Source of the DNA: DDH964 sp963806685 | GTDB lineage: Bacteria; Desulfobacterota; Desulfuromonadia; Desulfuromonadales; DDH964 | NCBI GenBank assembly: GCA_963806685.1 | Contig: CAWDZB010000017.1 | Coordinates: 251,618-315,617, forward strand | Length of the DNA: 64,000 nt | Direction: 5' to 3' | Part shown: piece by piece, positions 16,024 to 24,744 of the stretch | How positions within the stretch are numbered: the stretch's first letter is position 1 | How the letters are laid out: each line of letters opens with the position of its first letter | Made by a program: the position numbers and the translations under genes | Notes under the pieces: generated by a model | Seen by the model: only the letters and a program-made list of their open reading frames with translations | What the model was told of the DNA's origin: nothing | Databases searched by the model: none

Positions 16024-17991
16024 ATGAGCAGAGACCGCTTCAAGTTCCTCAACAACCTGAAACTGCGCTGGAAGCTGCTGGTGGTCGTGCTGCCGCTGGT
16101 TATCGTGCCGATCGTCATCGTCGGCAGCGTGGTCGGCTACATCTCGGTGCACCAGGCTTACCGCGGCATCACCCAGACCAGCAAGGACGATCTCGACCAC
16201 ATGGCGTCCTTTGCCATCGACCTGCTCAACTCCCATTACCAGCAGTTCCAGGTCTACAAGCAGGACAAACAGAAGATTTTCATCCGCGATCTGGCGGCCC
16301 TCGACGACCTCGCCTACAACCTGGTGGAGAGCGAAAACCGCCAGTACCGGGAGGGGCATATTCCCCTGGCTGATGCCAAGGAAGAGGCGAAAAAAGCCCT
16401 CAGGCGGGTCAGCGTCGGCGCCACCGGTTACATCTTCGCCATGACCAGCAAGGGAGACCTGACCCTGCACATCGCCCGCGAGGGGGAGAATATCTGGAAC
16501 GAGCAGGACAAGACCGGTCGCTATTTCATTCGCGAGATGGCCCATTCAGCGGTCACCTCCAAAACCGGGGAAGTCCAGTTCATCATCTACCCCTGGCAGA
16601 ACGCCGCCCTCGGCGACCGGGCACCCCGCAAGAAGATCGCCGCCTTCCGCTACTTCAAGGACTGGGACTGGATCGTCGCAGCCACCGGCTATCTCGCCGA
16701 AACCTACGAGGACACCGCTTTCGAACGCCGCTCTTTCGAGGAACTCAAGGCCAAGCTCAAGAGCAAGAAGGTCGGCCGTACCGGCTACATCTACTGCATG
16801 GACAGCAACGGGAATTTCACCATCCATCCTGACGAGGAGGGGAAAAACTTTTTCAACGCCAGGGACAGCGCCGGGCATGCCTTCATCCGCGAAATGTGCG
16901 AGAAAAAGAATGGCTGGATTCGTTACCCCTGGCAGAATCCGGGGGATCCCAAGCCGCGGATGAAGATCGTCCGCTACGCCTACTTCCAGCCTTGGGACTG
17001 GATCGTTGCGGTCGGCTCCTACGAAGACGAGTTCTACCAGGAGGCCAACGCCATCCAGGGGCGCACCCTGGCCAGCATGCTGCTGCTGATCGCCGTCGCC
17101 AGCCTGGTTTCGGTGGTCCTTGTCTCCTACGCCTCCAAGGTTTTGACGGAACCGATCAACCATATGATCGCCGTCATCCGCCGGGTCAAGCAGGGGCGCC
17201 TTGACCAGAAGGTGGAGATCGACAGCAACGACGAACTCGGCGAACTGGCCACAACCTTCAACCGCATGACCGAAATCATCCGCCGCAACCAGGAGATGGA
17301 AGCGGCCCTGGCACAGCAGGGAAAGATGGCCTCCCTGGGTGTCCTTTCCTCCGGCGTCGCCCACGAGATCAACAATCCTCTCGGGGTCATTCTCGGCTAC
17401 GCCAGCTACCTGGAGGGTAAGTTGGAGGCGGATCACCCCCACTACCGCTATATCCACGAGATCAAGCGCGAGAGCAAGCGCTGCAAGAAGATCGTCCAGG
17501 ACCTGCTCAGCTACGCCCGCACCCCCAAACCGAACCTGGAGCCGACGGATATCAACGAGCTGCTCGGCCAGATCATCGACTTCGCCTCCAACCATACCGA
17601 CCTGTACCACGTGAAGATCGTTCGCGACTTCGCTTCCGACCTGCCGCAGCTGCCGGTCGATGGCGACCAACTGCGGCAGGTGGCAATCAACCTGATCCTC
17701 AATGCCGGCGCGGCCCTCGACGAGGAGGGAGTTCTGACCGTCCGCACCCTCCGCGAGGGGGACAGCGAGATCGGCATTGTCTTTGCGGACAACGGAGCCG
17801 GCATCCCGGCCGAGTACCAGGAAAAGATCTTCGAGCCTTTCTTCACCACCAAGGCCCGCGGTACCGGCCTGGGCCTGGCCATCACCCGCCAGATCGTCGA
17901 GCTGCACCACGGCAGGATCGCCCTGGAAAGCCGGGTCGGCGTCGGCACCACCATCACCATAACCCTGCCCCTGGTGCACGAGGATTACTAG
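16024..17991 (+). CDS. Double-Cache sensor histidine kinase
   Basis: A 655-residue membrane kinase. After a transmembrane helix (about 17-40) come two tandem Cache_2-type sensor modules, each with a matching signature: GYIFAMTSKGDLTLH then AAFRYFKDWDWIVAATGY, and GYIYCMDSNGNFTIHP then RYAYFQPWDWIVAVGSY. A second helix (about 348-370), a HAMP domain, HisKA with His447 in GVAHEINNPLGVILGY, and a HATPase domain (DNGAGIPAEYQEKIFEPFFTTK, GTGLGLAIT) follow. Such Cache pairs usually sense small carboxylates or amino acids in the periplasm. The downstream response regulator starts directly after the stop, so the two form an operon and cognate pair. Regulation of the neighbouring acetate-type transporter is a good guess. 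Confidence 0.92.
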   Translation: MSRDRFKFLNNLKLRWKLLVVVLPLVIVPIVIVGSVVGYISVHQAYRGITQTSKDDLDHMASFAIDLLNSHYQQFQVYKQDKQKIFIRDLAALDDLAYNLVESENRQYREGHIPLADAKEEAKKALRRVSVGATGYIFAMTSKGDLTLHIAREGENIWNEQDKTGRYFIREMAHSAVTSKTGEVQFIIYPWQNAALGDRAPRKKIAAFRYFKDWDWIVAATGYLAETYEDTAFERRSFEELKAKLKSKKVGRTGYIYCMDSNGNFTIHPDEEGKNFFNARDSAGHAFIREMCEKKNGWIRYPWQNPGDPKPRMKIVRYAYFQPWDWIVAVGSYEDEFYQEANAIQGRTLASMLLLIAVASLVSVVLVSYASKVLTEPINHMIAVIRRVKQGRLDQKVEIDSNDELGELATTFNRMTEIIRRNQEMEAALAQQGKMASLGVLSSGVAHEINNPLGVILGYASYLEGKLEADHPHYRYIHEIKRESKRCKKIVQDLLSYARTPKPNLEPTDINELLGQIIDFASNHTDLYHVKIVRDFASDLPQLPVDGDQLRQVAINLILNAGAALDEEGVLTVRTLREGDSEIGIVFADNGAGIPAEYQEKIFEPFFTTKARGTGLGLAITRQIVELHHGRIALESRVGVGTTITITLPLVHEDY

Positions 17992-19362
17992 ATGAGCCAG
18001 AAGCGGATTCTGCTGATCGACAACGAGGAAGGCCTGTGCCGGATGATGGAAGCGGTACTCGGCGACAGCGGCTACGCGGTACAGGCCTTCACCCGCTCGT
18101 TCGAAGCGGTGGAAGCCTTCAGCCCCGAGAAGTGGGACCTTGTGATCAGCGACATCAAGATGCCGGGAATGGACGGGCTGGAGGTGCTGCAGCGCATCAA
18201 AGAGAGGGCGCCGACGACACCGGTGATCATGATCACTGCCTTTGCTACCGTCGACATGTCGATCCAGGCCCTGCGCCGCGGAGCCTACGATATGCTGACC
18301 AAGCCCTTCGAGCCGGAGGAGCTTCTCTACCGGGTCAAGAACGCCCTCAAGCATACCCAGCTGCTGGAGGAAAACCGCGAGCTGCGCGAAAGCCTGGCCG
18401 GGCGTTTCTGCTTCGACAACATCATCGGCACCTCGAGCAGTCTCAAGGCCCTGCTGGCCAAGGTGGAAAAGGTGGCGATCCGCGACACCTCGGTCCTGAT
18501 CACCGGTGAATCGGGGACCGGCAAGGAACTGATCGCCCAGGCCATCCACTACAACTCGCCGCGGCGCGAGAAACCCTTCGTCGCCATCAACTGCGGCGCC
18601 CTGCCCGAGTCCCTGCTGGAGAGCGAACTGTTCGGCTCGAAAAAGGGGGCCTTCACCGGCGCCACGGAAAATCGCCAGGGGCTGCTGGAGGCGGCTGACG
18701 GCGGCACCCTGTTTCTCGACGAGGTCGGCAACCTGCCAATGAACGTGCAGAAGACCCTGTTGCGCTTCCTCCAGGAACAGGAGTTTTTACGCCTCGGCGA
18801 TACCCGGCCGATCAAGGTCAACGTGCGCATCCTCTCCGCCACCAACTCCGAGCTGCAGGCCGAGGTACGCGAGGGGAGCTTCCGCGAGGACCTCTTCTAC
18901 CGGCTCAACGTCGTCAACCTGCACCTGCCGGCGCTGCGCGAGCGCCGCGAAGACATCCCCCTGCTCGCCAGCGATTTCATCCGCAAGCAGAACGAAAAAT
19001 TCGGTACCGCCGTCTGCGGCCTCTCACCCGAGGCGCTGCAAGCCGCACGTGACTACTTCTGGCCGGGCAATATCCGCCAGTTGCGCAACGTCATCGAAGC
19101 CTGCATGGCCATCGAGAGCGGCGACACCATCAGCCTCCAGGTGCTGCAGCAGTTCATTGAGGTCGATTCCGCGAACCCTTCCCTCGACGCTGAAGACGGC
19201 TATGCCTCGGCCCTGGCCCGCTTTGAGACCGAGTACTTAAAGGGGCTGCTGGCCCGCACCGGCGGCAACGTCGAGGCCGCAGCCCGGGAAGCGGGCATGA
19301 ACATGGCCACCATCTACCGCAAGCTCAAGAAGTACGAAATCCGCAAGGAAGACTTCACCTGA
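17992..19362 (+). CDS. Sigma-54-dependent response regulator (NtrC family)
   Basis: 456 residues in three parts: a receiver domain with phosphoacceptor Asp54 (LVISDIKMPGMDG), an AAA+ domain with Walker A GESGTGKE and the sigma-54-contacting GAFTGA loop, and a C-terminal Fis-type helix-turn-helix (GGNVEAAAREAGMNMATIYRKLKK). It should activate sigma-54 RNA polymerase when phosphorylated by the kinase encoded just upstream (no intergenic gap). A GG-N10-GC promoter lies 290 bp downstream, ahead of the acetate-type transporter, and is the obvious candidate target. Confidence 0.95.
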   Translation: MSQKRILLIDNEEGLCRMMEAVLGDSGYAVQAFTRSFEAVEAFSPEKWDLVISDIKMPGMDGLEVLQRIKERAPTTPVIMITAFATVDMSIQALRRGAYDMLTKPFEPEELLYRVKNALKHTQLLEENRELRESLAGRFCFDNIIGTSSSLKALLAKVEKVAIRDTSVLITGESGTGKELIAQAIHYNSPRREKPFVAINCGALPESLLESELFGSKKGAFTGATENRQGLLEAADGGTLFLDEVGNLPMNVQKTLLRFLQEQEFLRLGDTRPIKVNVRILSATNSELQAEVREGSFREDLFYRLNVVNLHLPALRERREDIPLLASDFIRKQNEKFGTAVCGLSPEALQAARDYFWPGNIRQLRNVIEACMAIESGDTISLQVLQQFIEVDSANPSLDAEDGYASALARFETEYLKGLLARTGGNVEAAAREAGMNMATIYRKLKKYEIRKEDFT

Positions 19363-19650
19363 AGACCATTCGCAAATCTGCAAATTTCATAATACTGTTT
19401 TGCAAACCTGCGATGCTTCCAAAATTTTTAAGAAATATGGATCACAACGTACTATAATCACTGCAATATCTAAATCAGATTCAGTTCTACCCGCCCTCCA
19501 TTCCCTTCTGTATCACATTTTCCAAAACCGGCTTCCTTCGCATTCCTGCAAAACCAACACCCTCCTCCCAAGCGCCTTTTCGGCACCACAAACAAACTCA
19601 ACTTACTGTTTTAACTTCTTTTTTTAAAATTTTTCGGCATCTTGAAAACA

Positions 19651-19667
19651 TTGGTATACAGGTTGCT
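19651..19667 (+). promoter_or_regulatory. Sigma-54 (-24/-12) promoter
   Basis: TTGGTATACAGGTTGCT has GG (19653-19654) and GC (19665-19666) separated by exactly 10 bp, and TTGC at the -12 element. Transcription would start near 19678, about 100 bp before the Cys-rich reading frame. Confidence 0.7.
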
Positions 19668-19680
19668 CTTAGCGTATACC
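19653..19680. repeat. Inverted repeat overlapping the sigma-54 promoter
   Basis: GGTATAC (19653-19659) and GTATACC (19674-19680) are perfect inverted copies 14 bp apart, spanning the -24 element to the predicted start site. It could be an operator. Confidence 0.45.
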
Positions 19681-19780
19681 GTTACTCCTGTGGGACAGCG
19701 GTAAGGTTGGGGCCGTCGATGGACGGTCCGACCTTGCCCACTTGCTCCTGAGCGGTCCCTTTTCTCCTGACGGGGTCCAT

Positions 19781-20128
19781 ATGAAAGACCGGGTCGTCTG
19801 TCCCTTCTACGCTAAAAGTGATGATCTCTGCGATGTCGGCTGCGGTTACATCTCGCCCCATGACGTCAACATGATCATCAAGTACTGCTCGACCCATCAC
19901 GTAGAATGCATGAAGTTTCGGGAACTGGAAGAGCGCTACCCCGTCCTGCTTGCCGCAGCGGTCCGGGAGGCGAGCGAAGCGACAACCGGCGAACCGGCGG
20001 TCTGGAAAGGACCGCAGGGCCCGCCGGAGGTGAAGCCCTTCCGCATTAATTGGCCACTTCCCTTTCTGCTCCACTGGGTATCCGCATTCAACAGGCAGAC
20101 CTTCAACCAGCAAAAGGAGACTACCACC
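19781..20128 (+). CDS. Cys-rich small protein reading frame, open into the transporter
   Basis: From ATG 19781 the frame encodes a compact Cys-rich segment, MKDRVVCPFYAKSDDLCDVG followed by CGYISPHDVNMII and KYCSTHHVECMKF, with cysteines at residues 7, 17, 21, 36 and 43. It has no signal peptide. The next 60 residues look low-constraint (Pro/Gly/Trp-rich), yet no stop codon occurs before the transporter ATG at 20129, in the same frame. Either a short Cys-rich protein has lost its stop, or it is an N-terminal metal-binding domain fused to the transporter. The ribosome site before 19781 is weak. I think similar Cys-rich short proteins occur in Geobacter relatives, but could not search. Confidence 0.5.
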
Positions 20129-20743
20129 ATGGCAAACCAGAACGTTCAAGTCAGCAATTCCGCCCTCGCCCTGCATGACACTACCGCCAATCCCGCGCCC
20201 CTGGGCCTGCTCGGCTTCGGCATGACCACCGTGCTCCTCAACCTGCACAATGCCGGCTTCTTCGGCCTGGACGCCATGATCCTCGGCATGGGAATTTTCT
20301 ACGGCGGCCTCGGTCAGATCCTGGTCGGCATCATGGAATGGAAAAAGAACAACACCTTCGGAGCGACCGCCTTCACCTCCTACGGCCTCTTCTGGCTCTC
20401 CCTGGTGGCCCTGATCGTGCTGCCCAAGACCGGCTTCGGCGCTGCCCCCCAGGCATCGGCCATGACTGCCTACCTGGCGATGTGGGGCCTGTTCAGCGCG
20501 GTCCTCTTCATCGGTACCTTCCGCCTCAACAAAGCGCTGGTCTTCGTCTTCGGCTCGCTGACCATCCTGTTCGGCCTGCTCGTAGCCGCCGAGGCGACCG
20601 GCAACCCGATGCTCAAGACCATCGCCGGCTACGAAGGAATCGTCTGCGGCCTGTCGGCCATCTATACCGGCATGGCCCAGGTGATGAACGAGGTCTACGG
20701 CCGCACCGTCGCTCCCCTGGGGGACCTGAAGAAAGCGGCCTGA
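20129..20743 (+). CDS. GPR1/FUN34/YaaH family acetate-type transporter
   Basis: A 204-residue inner-membrane protein with six predicted helices. The family signature NPAPLGLLGFGMTTVLLNLHN opens the membrane domain (given here in two parts: NPAPLGLLGFG and MTTVLLNLHN). Relatives such as SatP carry acetate or succinate with protons. The ATG at 20129 has AAGGAG about eight bases upstream (20114-20119), so it can be translated on its own even though the frame is open from 19781. It lies just after a sigma-54 promoter and a Cache kinase/NtrC pair, which would link expression to external carboxylate. Confidence 0.88.
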   Translation: MANQNVQVSNSALALHDTTANPAPLGLLGFGMTTVLLNLHNAGFFGLDAMILGMGIFYGGLGQILVGIMEWKKNNTFGATAFTSYGLFWLSLVALIVLPKTGFGAAPQASAMTAYLAMWGLFSAVLFIGTFRLNKALVFVFGSLTILFGLLVAAEATGNPMLKTIAGYEGIVCGLSAIYTGMAQVMNEVYGRTVAPLGDLKKAA

Positions 20744-20790
20744 ACCAGGCTCCGCCAGGCCGGAAGGCGCCTCGCCATCCTGCCCGCATC

Positions 20791-20821
20791 TCCGGGAGGC
20801 CCCCGTGGTCTCCCGGATTTT
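20791..20821 (+). terminator. Terminator after the acetate-type transporter
   Basis: TCCGGGAG and CTCCCGGA form an 8-bp stem (20791-20798 with 20810-20817) followed by TTTT. Confidence 0.65.
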
Positions 20822-20879
20822 CCCGTATCGGGCCGTGGCACCGTAAACGGTTGCCACCCCGCAACGCCGGAGAAGACTC

Positions 20880-21248
20880 GTGCACGCCAACCTAGGTAAC
20901 CATCTCACCTTGTTGGGACTTTGCTCCCTGGTCTTCACCCTGGCCATGGTAGCCTGTGGCAAGTTCCCTCCCGAGGTGCTGCCGCAGTTTCTGGCCACCA
21001 CGGTCATTTTCCTGGTGGCGGGTCGCTGCTTGCGGGCGGAGCCGGAACAGGCCCAACCGGTGGCCCGACGCCGCCTGCACGTCGAGGCCGACTGGCCCTG
21101 GCTGTCCGGCCTGCTCAACTGGACCTGCGCCCTGCTGCTGATCGGTATCCTGGCGATCGCCCTGGCCAAGCCGGTGGGGTTTTCCTTCGGCAAGGCCCTC
21201 AGCTACACCAGGGCGCATGAACACTTTTTTGCCGGGGCCATCCCCTAG
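20880..21248 (+). CDS. Small membrane protein, unknown function
   Basis: A 122-residue protein from a GTG at 20880 with GGAG eight bases upstream. Three hydrophobic segments are visible (about 8-28, 38-52 and 83-102), and the C-terminus is rich in aromatic and His residues (TRAHEHFFAGAIP). I do not recognise the family. It follows the acetate-type transporter after a terminator, so it may have its own promoter. Position after that gene hints at a membrane accessory, no more. Confidence 0.5.
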   Translation: MHANLGNHLTLLGLCSLVFTLAMVACGKFPPEVLPQFLATTVIFLVAGRCLRAEPEQAQPVARRRLHVEADWPWLSGLLNWTCALLLIGILAIALAKPVGFSFGKALSYTRAHEHFFAGAIP

Positions 21249-21488
21249 GCGGCTCCGACAACTGGGAGCAAACCCCGCCCTGCCGGTCGGTTTTTTTTAT
21301 GCGCCCCTTCCGGGGTCAGCTTCACCGCGGCACTCGCCCACGCCAGCACGCCTGCCCCCTACTTTTCCACCGCCGCGCCCTGAACTGGCCCCTTCTACGG
21401 CCTGAAGCCCGCCATGCCTCCCTGCCGGGGGCGTACCTTTTTAAGCAGCTGATATTCAGCGAAATCACCTGCCGCAGCCAAAACCAAA

Positions 21489-21509
21489 GGGCCGCCCAAA
21501 AGGCGGCCC
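21489..21509 (-). terminator. Terminator downstream of efpL
   Basis: GGGCCGCC and GGCGGCCC form a perfect 8-bp stem with a 5-nt loop, 31 bp past the efpL stop. On the minus strand it is followed by TTTGGTTTT. Confidence 0.65.
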
Positions 21510-21539
21510 CCTGAAAAAAGACGAATCGAGCCCCCCGGC

Positions 21540-22103
21540 TCAGGCCCGGGAAACGAAGCGACACTCCCGGGTGTCGACCTTGATCATTTCCCCGCTTTCA
21601 AGGTACCCGGGAACCTGCAGGCGCAGCCCGGTTTCCAGCACCGCCTCCTTGGTCTGGGCGGTGGCGGTGGCATTCTTGATCGCCGGCGCGGTTTCGGTGA
21701 CCGTCAATTCGACGACCATCGGCGGATCGACGCTCACCACCTGCCCCTGGAAGACGCCGAGCTGGACGTCGGCCCCTTCGAGCAGATAGCCGGCGATCGG
21801 CTCGAAGAGTTCGGCGCCGAGTTCGTACTGCTCGTAGTTTTCCAGGTCCATGAACACGCCGCCATCGCCGGAGGAATAGAGGAACTGCCCCTTGCGACGT
21901 TCGAAGTCGGCCTCATCGGCCTTGTCGCCGGCCTTGAAGGTCTTTTCCAGGACCTGTCCGGTCAGCAGGTTGCGGTACTTGATCTTGACCAGGGTATTGC
22001 CGCCCCGGGCCGATGGGGACTGGGTGGCATGGTCGAGAATCAGGCAGGGGGCGCCATCGAGCTTGATGACGAGGCCGCGCTTGAAATCGGCGGTGGTGAT
22101 CAT
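21540..22103 (-). CDS. efpL: Elongation factor P-like protein EfpL (YeiP)
   Basis: 187 residues with the three-domain EF-P architecture (KOW-like N-terminal domain, two OB folds). The tip of domain I reads QSPSARGGNTLVK, matching EfpL/YeiP (QSPTARGAATLYK in E. coli) and not the KPGKGQA loop of EF-P. Arg33 thus occupies the place of the modified lysine, so this paralogue should not be an EpmA substrate there. EfpL helps ribosomes through polyproline-like stalling motifs. The ATG has AAGGAG eight bases upstream. It is divergent from the canonical efp gene across a 192-bp shared promoter region. Confidence 0.92.
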   Translation of the reverse strand: MITTADFKRGLVIKLDGAPCLILDHATQSPSARGGNTLVKIKYRNLLTGQVLEKTFKAGDKADEADFERRKGQFLYSSGDGGVFMDLENYEQYELGAELFEPIAGYLLEGADVQLGVFQGQVVSVDPPMVVELTVTETAPAIKNATATAQTKEAVLETGLRLQVPGYLESGEMIKVDTRECRFVSRA

Positions 22104-22295
22104 GACTGGCTCCTTGCGGGGAATGGATGGTGACGACGGCGCGACTTTACCACAACTCGCCGGCCGGAAACAATCGGCGGGGCGTGAATTTTTTCATGAC
22201 AGGCAGGGGGTTCCTGTGGTTAAATGCGGCGTTTCGGTTACCGGCCTCATCCCTTTTGAACCGATAGCACCCAAGCACGCCAAGGAGAAGGTTCC

Positions 22296-22859
22296 ATGTA
22301 CACCTGTTCCGATCTGAAAAAGGGCCTCAAGCTCATGATCGATGGCGAGCCCCACGTCATCGTCCAGTACGATTTCACCAAGCCCGGCAAGGGCCAGGCC
22401 CTGTACAAATGCAAGCTGCGCAACATGATCACCGGCAGCCTCTTCGATCGCACCTACCGCTCCGGCGAGAGCTTCGAACCGGCCGCTCTAGAGGATCGCG
22501 ACATGCAGTTCCTCTACCAGGACGAGTCGGGCTACGTCTTCATGGATACCAAGAGCTTTGAGCAGGTCACCCTCAGCGAGGAGACCCTCGGCGACGACCG
22601 GCTGCTGCTCAAGGACAACATGGAGGTCGAAATCCTGATGTTCAACGGCAGCGGCATCGGCATCACCCTGCCCAACTTTGTCAACCTGCGTGTCACCCAG
22701 GCCGATCCCTGGGTCAAGGGGGACACCGCCGCCGGCAACAACAAGCCGGCCAAGGTCGAAACCGGCTACAGCCTTTCGGTCCCTTCCTTCGTCGAGGAAG
22801 GGGATCTGATCCAGATTGACACCCGCAACGGCCAGTACGTCACCCGGGTCAAGGAATAA
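22296..22859 (+). CDS. efp: Elongation factor P
   Basis: 187 residues. The domain I loop is TKPGKGQALYKCKLRN, with Lys32 at the tip corresponding to the lysine that EpmA/EpmB beta-lysylate in E. coli. The C-terminal OB fold has DPWVKGDTAAGNNKPA and ends IQIDTRNGQYVTRV. EF-P binds beside the ribosomal P site and relieves polyproline stalls. AGGAG lies close before the ATG. epmA begins 53 bp downstream on the same strand, so the factor and its modifying enzyme are probably cotranscribed. Confidence 0.96.
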   Translation: MYTCSDLKKGLKLMIDGEPHVIVQYDFTKPGKGQALYKCKLRNMITGSLFDRTYRSGESFEPAALEDRDMQFLYQDESGYVFMDTKSFEQVTLSEETLGDDRLLLKDNMEVEILMFNGSGIGITLPNFVNLRVTQADPWVKGDTAAGNNKPAKVETGYSLSVPSFVEEGDLIQIDTRNGQYVTRVKE

Positions 22860-22912
22860 CATCGAGTCGCGGGTTCCGGGTCCTGAAACCTTTGCCGTTA
22901 CGAAAAAACCAT

Positions 22913-23824
22913 ATGGAACCGAACTGGGCACTCGCCAGCAAGCGCCGGCGACTCGAACAGCGGGCCCGGATCGTCCAGACGATCCGGGCCTTCTTCGTCG
23001 CCCGCCACTACCTGGAAGTGGAGACGCCGCACCTGCTGCCCGGCAACGCCCCCGAGGCGCACATCGACCCGGTGGCGGCAGCCGGCGGCTTTCTGCACAC
23101 CTCGCCCGAGCTGTGCATGAAGCGGTTGCTGGCAGCCGGCTACCAGCGGCTCTTCCAGCTCTGCCGCTGCTGGCGCGCCGGCGAACGCGGCAGCCGTCAC
23201 CTGCCCGAGTACACGATGCTCGAGTGGTACCGTGCCGGCAGCGACTACCATACCCTGATGGCCGAGTGCGAGTCGCTGCTGACGGCCCTGGCACCTGCTG
23301 GGCACCTTAGTTGGCAGGGGCAGGCGATCGATCTCGCGCCACCTTGGGAACGACTGACCGTGCGCCAGGCCTTCGCCCGCCATGCTAATGTCGACCTCGA
23401 CCGGGCTCTGGCCGACGGCAGCTTCGACGAGGTGATCGCCCTGCAGATCGAACCGCACCTCGGCCGGGAAAAACCGACCTTCCTCATCGAATACCCGGCG
23501 GCCTGCGCCGCCCTGGCGCGCACCAAGCCCGGCGACCCGACGGTGGCCGAGCGCTTCGAACTCTACGTCGCCGGGCTGGAGCTGGCCAACGCCTTCTCCG
23601 AACTGACCGATCCGAAAGAGCAGCGCCGGCGGTTCGTGCAGGAAGAAGCCCGGCGCCGGACGGCAGGAAAGATGGCCAGCGCCATGCCGGAGAAGTTTCT
23701 GGCCGAACTCGGCAAGCTCGAGAGCGCTGCCGGCATCGCCCTTGGCGTTGACCGCCTGGTGATGCTGCTCACCGATGCCACCGCCATCGACGAGGTGGTG
23801 GCCTTCACTCCCGAAGACCTTTAG
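22913..23824 (+). CDS. epmA: EF-P beta-lysine ligase EpmA (PoxA/GenX)
   Basis: A class II lysyl-tRNA synthetase paralogue lacking the anticodon-binding domain: 303 residues with motif 1 region (FFVARHYLEVETPHLLPGNA), motif 2 (LFQLCRCWRAGERGSRHLPE, then YTMLEWYR) and motif 3 (GIALGVDRLVMLL). It attaches (R)-beta-lysine to the EF-P tip lysine. The ATG at 22913 (MEPNWALAS) fits the family start; its ribosome site is weak, and a TTG seven codons earlier is the alternative. It is just downstream of efp. A hairpin at 23880 follows. Confidence 0.93.
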   Translation: MEPNWALASKRRRLEQRARIVQTIRAFFVARHYLEVETPHLLPGNAPEAHIDPVAAAGGFLHTSPELCMKRLLAAGYQRLFQLCRCWRAGERGSRHLPEYTMLEWYRAGSDYHTLMAECESLLTALAPAGHLSWQGQAIDLAPPWERLTVRQAFARHANVDLDRALADGSFDEVIALQIEPHLGREKPTFLIEYPAACAALARTKPGDPTVAERFELYVAGLELANAFSELTDPKEQRRRFVQEEARRRTAGKMASAMPEKFLAELGKLESAAGIALGVDRLVMLLTDATAIDEVVAFTPEDL

Positions 23825-23879
23825 CAGCAGGAGGGGCCGCGGTTAATGGTTGAGTTCCCTTTTCGCCTGAGGTAAAAAA

Positions 23880-23901
23880 CAGGGAGCGTTTCCGCTCCCT
23901 G
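23880..23901 (-). terminator. Hairpin downstream of epmA
   Basis: CAGGGAGCG-TTTC-CGCTCCCTG is a perfect 9-bp stem. The A tract lies on its left, so as an intrinsic terminator it would work leftwards (minus strand), where no gene is ending. It may still end efp-epmA transcripts with help from another factor. Confidence 0.5.
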
Positions 23902-23920
23902 CCGACCTGCGACATCCATC

Positions 23921-24685
23921 ATGCCCACGCCAAATGAATCGTCCCTGTTCAGAGCCTGCCGTCTCCTCTTCGGCGACGATGTCGACCTGTGCCGGGATTT
24001 CCTCTCTTCCCTCCAGCCTGCAGGGGCCAAAGCTGCCTACCGGGCTCGGGCCAAGGAGCACCATCCCGACCGCTTTGCCGCCCACCCGCCCGAAGTTCGC
24101 AAGCGACAGAACGAACGCTTCCAGGAACTCACCCGCGCCTACCAGCTGCTGGGCACCTATTTCGTACAGCGGGAGGCCGCCATGCGAAGCAGCGTGCCGC
24201 GAACTACGGGTTATCATCCGCTCCAGGGTACCGGCACCGAAAGCCGGGGCTGTTATCCTCACCCGCGGGTCCCCGCCATCCCGCTAGAATTCGGCCGTTT
24301 CCTATTTCACCGCGGCAAGATCACCCACCAGGAACTGGTCGCGGCCCTGCTCTGGCAACGCCGGCAACGCCCCACCCTCGGCAGCATCGCCCAGCGCTGG
24401 GGCTGGCTCGACGAGGCGAAAATCAACCGCGTTCTCCAGGAGAGCAGCTCTCATCGCCGCTTCGGCAGCCGCGCGGTGACCCTCGGCTTCCTGAACCCGG
24501 TCCAACTCCAGGTGCTGGTTCGCTTCCAGCGGCTGCTGCATCGCAAACTCGGGGGATATTTCGTCGAGCAGGGAATTCTCGAGGCCGAGGAACTGGAACG
24601 GCTGGCCAAGGACCACCTGGAGCACAATCAGCGACTCGGCCCGAAAGAGGGGCCTGCCCAACCGCGAACCAGCGCGCATCCCTGA
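23921..24685 (+). CDS. J-domain protein with a C-terminal helical domain
   Basis: 254 residues. The N-terminal 75 or so residues form a J domain with the HPD tripeptide (KEHHPDRFAAHP) that would stimulate a DnaK-type Hsp70. There are no Gly/Phe region and no zinc-finger repeats, so it is a specialised co-chaperone and not DnaJ. The C-terminal half (about 120-240) has repeated signatures FGRFLFHRGKITHQELVAAL and GGYFVEQGILEAEELERL, which look like two copies of one helical motif in which each unit links low-cost two-state wording such as 'hardly used' GxLxxxEL. The client is unknown. It is divergent in location from MFS gene at 24745 (convergent) and not obviously part of the efp operon. Confidence 0.75.
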   Translation: MPTPNESSLFRACRLLFGDDVDLCRDFLSSLQPAGAKAAYRARAKEHHPDRFAAHPPEVRKRQNERFQELTRAYQLLGTYFVQREAAMRSSVPRTTGYHPLQGTGTESRGCYPHPRVPAIPLEFGRFLFHRGKITHQELVAALLWQRRQRPTLGSIAQRWGWLDEAKINRVLQESSSHRRFGSRAVTLGFLNPVQLQVLVRFQRLLHRKLGGYFVEQGILEAEELERLAKDHLEHNQRLGPKEGPAQPRTSAHP

Positions 24686-24744
24686 TCCCGCCTCTTTGAC
24701 AAAATCCCTGACGGAAAACGGGCTTCCGACCGTTCTCCTTCCCT

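Larger units (their letters stand above)
19363..19780. other. AT-rich intergenic region upstream of the transporter
   Basis: No gene is supported. The region is strikingly AT-rich for this window (19376-19650), which fits an upstream activating region. It ends with a sigma-54-type promoter and an inverted repeat. Confidence 0.7.

Noticed and set aside
16546..18549. A 667-residue frame opposite the Cache kinase and NtrC genes
   Set aside because: It crosses two well-supported genes and lacks domain signatures.
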